Source of the DNA: JANQPA01 sp964628385
Lineage (GTDB): Bacteria > Bacteroidota > Bacteroidia > Chitinophagales > Saprospiraceae
DNA length: 20,373 nt
NCBI GenBank assembly: GCA_964628385.1
Contig: CAZVOD010000082.1
Coordinates: 1 to 20,373 of the forward strand
Direction of reading: 5' to 3'
How positions within the stretch are numbered: the stretch's first letter is position 1; every line of letters starts with the position of its first letter. This document shows, in pieces, positions 14,857 to 20,373 of the stretch. Below the pieces are notes generated by a model. The model worked only from the letters and a program-made list of their open reading frames with translations, did not search any database and was not told the origin of the DNA. Both the position numbers and the translations under genes were made by a program.

Positions 14857-16662
14857 TTACAGGCAGTATTCATTTGCCTCTATCAAAGTTTTGGCGATAG
14901 TACGACGAGCTACCTTAACATTGGTTGGCGTATACTTCGTATAACGCTTAACGCCCATAAGGAAGGTACGCAGTAAGTCGCCCTCCGCAATGGATACCAG
15001 TGCATCAGTAGCGTACTTGTTCAAGCGCGCGTTCGCATCGGTAATAAATGTTTTGAGGATAGCATCGTATACTTCCTGCTCCACTTTTCTTTTCTCTGGT
15101 GAATTAGCCAGTTTTTCTACTCTTAGTAAAGTGGATTCCGCCAGAAATACCTCATTCATCATATCAGCTACGTTCATGATGACTTCCTGCTCTGTTTTCA
15201 GGTTCAACTCGCCATCCATTTGCATTTTTACTGCTGCACCGGCAACCATCAGGATGAGCTTCTTGAAATCCTTAACTGCTTTGTGTTCATTGCCGTACTT
15301 CCCGGAGGGCATATCCATGCCTGGCATTGAAGCCAACTCTTTTTGTACACCCCATGCCGGGCCTACTAGGTCAAGATGCCCTTTCATGGCTCTCTTGAGT
15401 AGCATATCTACGGTAAGAAGGCGATTGATTTCGTTGGTTCCTTCGTAAATTCTATTGATGCGTGAATCTCTGTAAGCCCTTGCTGCCGTCCCCTCTTCGG
15501 AAAAACCCATACCACCGTGGACCTGTACGGTTTCATCCGTTACATAATCTAGTGTTTCAGAACCTATAACCTTCAGCATAGCACATTCAACCGCATATTC
15601 TTCAGCGGCAACCAGCTTGGATTTTGCAAAAGATTCACCTTGCTCTTCTAGGCGCTTTTTTGTTTCTGTTAGTAAGTTGGACACCCGATAAAGAGCACTC
15701 TCAGTAGTGAACATTCTGATTGCCTGCTCGGCCAGTTTGTACTGAATGGCTCCAAAATTGGAAATAGGCTGCTTAAACTGATGACGTTCATTAGCGTAAC
15801 GTATCGCTGTTGTGGCATTTTCTTTTGCTCCGCCGAGGCAAAGCGCACACAATTTATATCTACCTATGTTGAGAACATTAAAAGCTATTTGATGCCCTTT
15901 TCCTATTTCTCCCAAAACATTATCTAAAGGTACTTTTACATTTTCGAAGAAAACCTGACGGGTAGAAGAACCTTTTATACCCAGCTTCTTTTCTTCGGCC
16001 CCGAGTGTAATACCTTCACTATGACGATCGATGATAAAACCTGTGAATTTGTCTCCATCAACCTGGGCAAAAACGATCAAAACATCTGCGAATCCAGCGT
16101 TGGAAATCCACATTTTCTGACCATTAATGATGTAGTGTTTGCCATCTTCCGAGAGGTCTGCTCTCGTTTTAGCGGATAGTGCATCAGAACCTGAACTAGG
16201 TTCAGTCAGGCAGTAAGAAGCCTTAAGCTCTCCGTTAATCAATCCCGGTAAGTACTTATCTTTCTGCGTTTCTGTACCAAAATAAAGTATCGGTAGCATA
16301 CCAATACCTATGTGGGCAGCGTATGAAACTGTTAAAGAGCCGGACGGACCTAATGCTTCATTAATAAAAGTATTGGTGTTCATATCCATCTGCATGCCAC
16401 CATAGTTTTCAGGCATGTGTGTACCCAGGAATCCAAGATCAGCCATCTTTCTGAGCAACTCAACTGCTGTATCATCCTTCTGCTGGTCTATGATGTCTAT
16501 TTTAGGAGCAATTTCATTAAGGTAGAAATCTCTCGCTGTCTGATAGATCATCAGTTGCTCTTCATTGATATCTTCAGGAATGAAAGCTTCCTCGAATGAA
16601 CTATCTTTTATAATAAATTCTCCTCCTTTCAACAGGGCATTTTTAACTAGTGTCTCTGCCAT
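14857..16662 (-). CDS. Acyl-CoA dehydrogenase, long-chain type
   Basis: This FAD enzyme carries out the first step of fatty acid beta-oxidation, forming trans-2-enoyl-CoA. The 601-residue length places it with the VLCAD/ACAD9-like proteins rather than the roughly 380-residue short and medium types, because a C-terminal helical extension of about 170 residues follows the catalytic core. In order: the N-terminal helical domain (about 30-145), the middle beta domain with CLTEPSSGSDA (151-161) and MWISNAG (184-190), and the C-terminal helical domain with ERHQFKQPI (292-300), VHGGMGF and IYEGTNEINR. E407 in YEGT is at the position of the catalytic base of MCAD. The gene has its own terminator and a promoter with an overlapping palindrome. 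Confidence 0.95.
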   Translation of the reverse strand: MAETLVKNALLKGGEFIIKDSSFEEAFIPEDINEEQLMIYQTARDFYLNEIAPKIDIIDQQKDDTAVELLRKMADLGFLGTHMPENYGGMQMDMNTNTFINEALGPSGSLTVSYAAHIGIGMLPILYFGTETQKDKYLPGLINGELKASYCLTEPSSGSDALSAKTRADLSEDGKHYIINGQKMWISNAGFADVLIVFAQVDGDKFTGFIIDRHSEGITLGAEEKKLGIKGSSTRQVFFENVKVPLDNVLGEIGKGHQIAFNVLNIGRYKLCALCLGGAKENATTAIRYANERHQFKQPISNFGAIQYKLAEQAIRMFTTESALYRVSNLLTETKKRLEEQGESFAKSKLVAAEEYAVECAMLKVIGSETLDYVTDETVQVHGGMGFSEEGTAARAYRDSRINRIYEGTNEINRLLTVDMLLKRAMKGHLDLVGPAWGVQKELASMPGMDMPSGKYGNEHKAVKDFKKLILMVAGAAVKMQMDGELNLKTEQEVIMNVADMMNEVFLAESTLLRVEKLANSPEKRKVEQEVYDAILKTFITDANARLNKYATDALVSIAEGDLLRTFLMGVKRYTKYTPTNVKVARRTIAKTLIEANEYCL

Positions 16663-16685
16663 AGCGCAATAATTTTTTGTGATTC

Positions 16686-16699
16686 AGCGAAAATTCGCT
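16686..16699. promoter_or_regulatory. Operator-like palindrome 1 at the dehydrogenase promoter
   Basis: AGCGAAAATTCGCT has 6-base arms (AGCGAA, TTCGCT) around AA. It begins one base downstream of the predicted -7 box of the dehydrogenase gene, where a bound protein would block initiation. A second copy lies 64 bases further upstream. TetR-family regulators of fatty acid degradation bind sites of this kind, but the binder here is unknown. Confidence 0.65.
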
Positions 16700-16700
16700 A

Positions 16701-16731
16701 TAAAAATATCTATTTCTGGGCAGAAAGTAAA
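16701..16731 (-). promoter_or_regulatory. Predicted promoter of the acyl-CoA dehydrogenase gene
   Basis: On the minus strand TTTA (16728-16731), a 19-base spacer and TATTTTTA (16701-16708) match TTTG-N19-TAnnTTTG with one mismatch in each element. Confidence 0.45.
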
Positions 16732-16750
16732 GCTAATTCTAAAAGTTTTT

Positions 16751-16762
16751 GCGAAAATTCGC
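16751..16762. promoter_or_regulatory. Operator-like palindrome 2 in the divergent spacer
   Basis: GCGAAAATTCGC repeats the core of palindrome 1 exactly, with the flank CTA also shared. Its centre is 64 bases from that of the first copy, about six helical turns. The position between the two divergent promoters could allow looping or control of both genes. Confidence 0.6.
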
Positions 16763-16814
16763 TAAAATAACATTTCGGAGGGATTGTAGATTTTTGTGCA
16801 GGCCTTCTTTTCTC

Positions 16815-16845
16815 TTTGTTGGAAGGGATAATTTCTCTATTTTTC
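16815..16845 (+). promoter_or_regulatory. Predicted promoter of the beta-CASP RNase gene
   Basis: TTTG at 16815-16818, a 19-base spacer and TATTTTTC at 16838-16845, which matches TAnnTTTG except for the last base. Transcription would start about 17 bases before the ATG. Confidence 0.5.
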
Positions 16846-16868
16846 ATTTTGTAGAAAAATAACCGCTT

Positions 16869-18275
16869 ATGACTATCAAATTTTGTGGAGCTGCCGAAAC
16901 GGTAACAGGCAGTGCTCATTTGCTAAGCCTGGATAATGGAATCAATATTTTACTGGATTGTGGTATGTATCAGGGGCGTGAAGAAGATATGAATACTTTT
17001 AACCAAAGCTGGTTATTTGAGCCTTCGGCGGTGGATTTTCTGGTGCTATCCCATGCACATATAGACCATTCGGGCCGGATTCCAAAGCTGGTGAAGGATG
17101 GTTTTAGCGGTACTATTCACTGTACGCATGCTACCAGGAGCCTTTGTTCTATCATGCTACTGGATAGCGCAAAGATACAGGAGCGCGATGCCTACTACAC
17201 CAACAAACGTCTTGAGAAGAAGGGAAAGGCAGATGGGCTTGTTGAGCCACTATACGAAACTCACAATGTCAATGAAGCTATGAATCGCTTTGTGAGTTAT
17301 GGTTACAACGATTGGTTCAGTATCCACCCGGATGTGGACGTACTTTTCAGAGATGCGGGACATATTCTGGGTAGTGCTTCTGTGACCTTGAGAATAAAAG
17401 AAGGAGATACGGTAAAAACGATTGGATTCACCGGAGATATTGGTCGCCCGGATCGGCCTATACTCAGGGATCCCCTACCCATGCCTGTAGCTGATTATCT
17501 TATTTGTGAGTCTACCTACGGTGATAAAGAACACGAAAGTAAGCCGGCTGAGACTAATCGTTTTCTGAATATCATTAAGGATACCTGCATAGAGCGGCAG
17601 GGCAAATTAATAATCCCGGCTTTTAGCATTGGCAGAACACAAGAAATCGTTTATCTGCTGGATCAGCTGGAAACAGCCGGAGAGTTACCTCATATCCCCG
17701 TTTATGTCGATAGCCCGCTAGCCGTGAATGCTACGATGATCTTCGGCGCACACCCGGAGTGTTTTGATAATGATTTAAACGAATACTTACTAATCGACAA
17801 TAACCCCTTTGGTTTTAATGCTTTAACCTATGTTCGGTCTGTTGATATGTCCAAATTTTTGAATGTTTCAACAGAACCGTGTATCATCATCAGTTCTTCT
17901 GGAATGATGAATGCCGGAAGGGTTAAGCACCATACTTATCACGAGATAGATAAGGCTCAAAATACATTTTTGATAGTGGGCTACTGTGCACCACATACAC
18001 CGGGAGGTATGCTGCGCAATGGTAAGGAAAGCCTGAAAGTATTTGGTGAGCACAAACCGGTCAGGGCCAAAATAGAAATCATGGACTCTTTTTCTGCACA
18101 CGCCGACAGGAAGGAAATTTCAGATTTTCTCGATAACCAAAAGGAGCAATTGCAACAATTATTTTTGGTACACGGCGACCCGGATGCCCAGCAAGCATTT
18201 CAACCCTATCTAGAAAGTCAGGGCTTTAAAAATATCAGTATTCCTAAATTAGGGGAGCATTTTGATTTACCCTAA
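16869..18275 (+). CDS. Metallo-beta-lactamase fold RNase with beta-CASP domain
   Basis: This 468-residue protein is of the CPSF-73/Ysh1-like bacterial family and probably an RNA nuclease. The metallo-beta-lactamase part has HAHIDH at 62-67, GH at 164-165 in RDAGHILGSA, and D190 in GFTGDIGRP. The beta-CASP insert spans about 205-395, with CESTYGD (213-219), IIPAFSIGRTQEI (248-260), SPLAVNAT and IISSSGMMNAGRV (339-351). The C-terminal RNA-specificity motif (RMMBL) holds MDSFSAHADRKE with H411. All expected zinc ligands are present. It is divergent from the acyl-CoA dehydrogenase and may share control through the palindromes. The exact substrate is unknown. Confidence 0.94.
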   Translation: MTIKFCGAAETVTGSAHLLSLDNGINILLDCGMYQGREEDMNTFNQSWLFEPSAVDFLVLSHAHIDHSGRIPKLVKDGFSGTIHCTHATRSLCSIMLLDSAKIQERDAYYTNKRLEKKGKADGLVEPLYETHNVNEAMNRFVSYGYNDWFSIHPDVDVLFRDAGHILGSASVTLRIKEGDTVKTIGFTGDIGRPDRPILRDPLPMPVADYLICESTYGDKEHESKPAETNRFLNIIKDTCIERQGKLIIPAFSIGRTQEIVYLLDQLETAGELPHIPVYVDSPLAVNATMIFGAHPECFDNDLNEYLLIDNNPFGFNALTYVRSVDMSKFLNVSTEPCIIISSSGMMNAGRVKHHTYHEIDKAQNTFLIVGYCAPHTPGGMLRNGKESLKVFGEHKPVRAKIEIMDSFSAHADRKEISDFLDNQKEQLQQLFLVHGDPDAQQAFQPYLESQGFKNISIPKLGEHFDLP

Positions 18276-18277
18276 AT

Positions 18278-18300
18278 ACAAAATTGGATTGTCCTTTTGT
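18278..18300. terminator. Possible bidirectional terminator
   Basis: ACAAAA (18278-18283) pairs with TTTTGT (18295-18300), and inside it GGA pairs with TCC across a TTG loop, with a two-base bulge. It sits between the convergent RNase and DUF2237 genes. The T tract is part of the stem, so the support is modest. Confidence 0.35.
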
Positions 18301-18322
18301 TGTTTGATGGGAAAAAATAAAA

Positions 18323-18694
18323 CTACAGCGGTACGTATTTATGTTCCAGCAATGCTTCAAAATCAATGAATTTCAAAGCGCCTATATGGGTGGCCTCCAA
18401 AATAACCTTCGGAGCAACGCCAGCATCAAAGGCCTCTTTCAATCTTAGGGCACAAAGACACCATCTATCACCTGGTTTCAGGCCCGGAAAATTATAATGG
18501 AGTACAGGAGTGATCAGATCGTTGCCCTTACTTTTAGAAAAAGTCAAAAAGGCTTTTGTCATGATTGCACAGACCAGATGCCTGCCGGTATCCTGAGGGC
18601 CTGTATGACAACACCCGTTTCTGTAAAACCCGGTCATAGGGTCTGTCCTACAGCTTTGGAGTACTGTGCCAAGTACATTTTTATTATTTTCCAT
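18323..18694 (-). CDS. DUF2237 family protein
   Basis: This is a 123-residue protein matching DUF2237 along its whole length: NVLGTVLQSC, TDPMTGFYRNGCC, TGPQDTGRHLVCAIMT, FL-FSKSKGNDLITP, FPGLKPGDRWCLCALR and VILEATHIGAL. Six cysteines (two in GCC, two in WCLC) are conserved in the family and may bind metal or form disulfides. No function is established. I chose the ATG at 18694 because homology begins right after it (MENNKNVLGT). The frame extends to an ATG at 18733, which would add 13 residues without family support. It has no obvious operon partner. Confidence 0.9.
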   Translation of the reverse strand: MENNKNVLGTVLQSCRTDPMTGFYRNGCCHTGPQDTGRHLVCAIMTKAFLTFSKSKGNDLITPVLHYNFPGLKPGDRWCLCALRLKEAFDAGVAPKVILEATHIGALKFIDFEALLEHKYVPL

Positions 18695-18778
18695 TTTTAT
18701 TATTATGGACTCCGATAAGTTAATCTGATGCATCGGAATTAAAAATCGAGCAGGGGCCTGCTAATTACTAATAGATTA

Positions 18779-18819
18779 GACCAGTATACCTAAACAAGTG
18801 GCCTTTCGATATACTGGTC
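18779..18819. repeat. Perfect 10-bp inverted repeat upstream of the DUF2237 gene
   Basis: GACCAGTATA (18779-18788) and TATACTGGTC (18810-18819) are exact complements around a 21-base loop. No T-run follows on either strand. It lies 85 bases upstream of the DUF2237 start and 96 bases downstream of the 189-residue gene, so it may be an operator or a transcript end. A weaker stem, TTTACC with GGTAAA (18831-18851), is next to it. Confidence 0.5.
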
Positions 18820-18914
18820 AGCAATCTGGTTTTACCGGATGAAAAGGTAAACAAGTCTATTCTCCACCAAAGTAAGTTGGCATTATTTCTATACAACTAT
18901 ATGGATGGCTTTAA

Positions 18915-19484
18915 TTACAGCTTCAGTCTTCCTTTTTTGATTGACTCATTAACCTTTTGTATGCCTTCTTCTGTCACTCTATATTGCTTTTTAGCCTGAG
19001 GGCTGGATCCCTCTCTTTTAGTTTGTGACATCAACGGCGGGTTCTTTTTGGTCAAAGATGAAATAGCAGCGGTAATATTTTTTACGCCCTGGTTCATTCT
19101 CTTTAGTTCCGTGTTAATTCTTCTGCCGCCCAGTTCCTGCAGTTCACTTTTTTCTTGCAAATAGGAAGCTACTACAAGCACCTTTTCAGGTTCTGTCTTA
19201 GTGTAAATTTGATTGAATAAAAGCTCTACCGTGTTAAATCCGGTTAGTTTTTCGGGTAGTGGCATATCTGATGGCAATTTGGTCATACCCATTCCTGGCT
19301 GGCCCATAGCAGAATGATGCCCGCCCATTTCTGGTGCCGGTTTCTTCATTTGTATGGCTGCATCATTGGATAAACCAAATTTATCAACTAACCAACTAAT
19401 AACTCTTTGCTTCGAGTCGCCATCCAAGTCTTTTATTACTTCGTAAGACTTTACAATTGCTTCAATTTCTGGATCAAATAACAT
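18915..19484 (-). CDS. Conserved-looking hypothetical protein, 189 residues
   Basis: I do not recognise a named family. Residues 1-45 look like helices (FDPEIEAIVKSYEVIKDLDG, QRVISWLVDKFGLS). A Gly, Met and His-rich linker follows (MGGHHSAMGQPGMGM, about 53-67). Residues 80-189 are a compact, basic region with YLQEKSELQELGGRRINTEL, NQGVKNITAAISSL, the Lys-rich TKREGSSPQAKKQYRVTEEG, and a KKGRLKL end. The last region could be a winged-helix-like nucleic-acid-binding domain, which is inference from helix spacing and charge. The start at 19484 gives an acidic N-terminal helix. It stands alone with a long AT-rich spacer upstream. Confidence 0.75.
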   Translation of the reverse strand: MLFDPEIEAIVKSYEVIKDLDGDSKQRVISWLVDKFGLSNDAAIQMKKPAPEMGGHHSAMGQPGMGMTKLPSDMPLPEKLTGFNTVELLFNQIYTKTEPEKVLVVASYLQEKSELQELGGRRINTELKRMNQGVKNITAAISSLTKKNPPLMSQTKREGSSPQAKKQYRVTEEGIQKVNESIKKGRLKL

Positions 19485-20183
19485 AATTCTAGTTTTTCTA
19501 AATACAATTTCGCGTGTAGCACTTGAAAATTGAGTCGTAATGTATTATTCTTTATTTTAAATTGTTTCGGTTGTTCTTTATAGCGGTATACATCAAAAAA
19601 ACGTTGCATCTTTTTGATAAATTCTAACCTCTGTTTATAAAGAAAGCGTTTAAGGGAGTATTGTTTTAATAGTCGAAGTACAGTAAGGGACTAATTCAAC
19701 TAGCGTTGTCTTTTTATCCTTTGAGTATACCTAAAATGCGCCTTCGCCGCTAAACAAGTCGGTAAAAGAACCTTTTTCGCTTTTAAGTTGCTACCTGCCA
19801 CCTTACATTAAAATGGGGAAGGCAGAATTCTAGATACACTCCAACATCAAAACCGCTGTTAAATACAAAATTCGTCTTTTATTGTTTATAATAGCAAAAA
19901 TAAAAATAATTTCTCATGGATCAATGATTATATCTTTAATTAATTAAAATAAATTATTCAGAACTTACTTTTTTATCAGCTTATGATTCATCTTATGTGC
20001 CCCAAGTGCCTAAATCTTTAAAACTAGAGGGTAGGGTTCATTCTGAATAACTCATTCCTCTTTTTACTTTTTTAAGAAAAATATTGGTTGTCTTGCGCAT
20101 AAACATACCCAAATTTGATGCCTGCCAGCTACTGAATAAGAGCGTGTTTGGAATATGCTTTTGATGTCGAAAATACATTTGGG
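19485..20183. other. 700-base AT-rich spacer without a recognised gene
   Basis: I find no supported gene here. It holds a stem of ATCAAAAA with TTTTTGAT (19592-19599 and 19611-19618) upstream of the 189-residue gene, and AGTATACCTAAA (19724-19735), which also occurs at 18783-18794 on the other side of that gene. The part from 19861 to 19990 is very AT-rich. The region could be a regulatory spacer or decayed genes. Confidence 0.4.
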
Positions 20184-20365
20184 ATGATGAAAATAAAGCT
20201 GTTTTTGAGTTTCATAGCCCTGCTATGGAGCGAAAAAAAGCTGAAATATCTTGTCCCGCTGAAAGCGGGAAGCATTATTCTAAATGTACTTGCAGGCCAA
20301 AGGGTAAAATCCAAACCTGCTCGTATGTTTGTAATAATAAATGTTCTTTGAAATCAGTAGATTAG
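20184..20365 (+). CDS. Possible secreted cysteine-rich small protein split by a -1 frame change
   Basis: Two overlapping frames together make a sensible small exported protein. The first has a signal-peptide-like start at 20184 (or 20187) with MMKIKLFLSFIALLWS and then reaches A AAA AAG at 20234-20240, in the X XXY YYZ register of that frame. A shift of -1 there enters the second frame, which encodes AEISCPAES, SKCTCRPKG and TCSYVCNNKC and stops at 20363-20365, with six cysteines. A perfect 7-bp hairpin with a GAA loop follows at 20254-20270. It may be programmed frameshifting, a mutated gene, a sequencing error in the A-run, or chance. Without the shift, the first frame continues to 20351 with no recognisable features. 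Confidence 0.35.
20254..20270. repeat. Perfect hairpin TCCCGCT-GAA-AGCGGGA
   Basis: Seven G/C-rich pairs around a three-base loop, in an otherwise AT-rich region. It starts 13 bases after the A AAA AAG heptamer. No T-run follows, so it is not an intrinsic terminator. It could be a frameshift stimulator or an extragenic palindrome. Confidence 0.6.
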
Positions 20366-20373
20366 TGCAGCCT

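Noticed and set aside
14990..15448. A 152-codon plus frame inside the acyl-CoA dehydrogenase gene
   Set aside because: It is antisense to conserved dehydrogenase sequence and has no recognisable domain.
20174..20181. TACATTTG, an exact -7 match before the split gene
   Set aside because: The nearest TTTG is 23 bases upstream, and the predicted start would fall inside the first codons, so it does not fit as the promoter of that gene.
20129..20314. A 61-codon minus frame near the right edge
   Set aside because: It lies opposite the split cysteine-rich gene and shows no signal or domain of its own.

Overview
This window looks like chromosomal DNA of a member of the Bacteroidota, most likely a marine or soil Cytophagales-type bacterium. 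That rests on gene content: BatD-family proteins, RNase Y downstream of zapA and pheT, a LytS-type kinase with a LytTR regulator, an M56/BlaI pair, and DUF2141 and DUF2237 proteins. It also rests on several promoters that fit the Bacteroidota pattern TTTG-N19-21-TAnnTTTG. It is mostly core genome. I see no tRNA, rRNA, CRISPR array, transposase or phage gene.

Layout. (1) 1-2378, plus strand: the end of an upstream gene, a short single-domain BatD paralog and a full-length BatD, the tail of a Bat (aerotolerance-type) operon. (2) 2542-7697, minus strand: pheT, a ZapB-like coiled-coil gene, zapA, a 346-bp structured spacer that may encode a small RNA, and rny. (3) 8031-9067, plus strand: a LytTR response regulator and a possible 42-residue membrane peptide. 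(4) 9161-11891, minus strand: an M56 metallopeptidase sensor and a BlaI repressor, with a terminator after the operon and three identical-arm operators in front of it. (5) 12092-13036, plus strand: a lipoprotein whose stop codon overlaps that of the convergent DUF2141 gene. (6) 13033-16662, minus strand: the DUF2141 protein, a LytS-type histidine kinase and a long-chain-type acyl-CoA dehydrogenase. (7) 16869-18275, plus strand: a beta-CASP metallo-beta-lactamase RNase, divergent from the dehydrogenase across a spacer with two copies of a palindrome. (8) 18323-19484, minus strand: a DUF2237 protein and an unrecognised 189-residue protein. (9) 19485-20373: a long AT-rich spacer ending in a small possible secreted cysteine-rich gene that is split between two frames at an A AAA AAG heptamer.

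How the genes may work together. Region 2 joins translation (PheT), division-ring assembly (ZapA and a ZapB-like partner) and RNA turnover (RNase Y). Region 4 is a self-regulated sensor protease and repressor module whose sensor part is not a penicillin-binding domain. The LytTR regulator and the LytS-type kinase are each without an adjacent partner and lie about 5 kb apart, so they may be a split two-component pair. The most unusual items are the tripled BlaI-type operator, the split cysteine-rich gene with its frameshift-like signal, the structured spacer between zapA and rny, the paired operators at the acyl-CoA dehydrogenase, and the long inverted repeat in the pheT leader.
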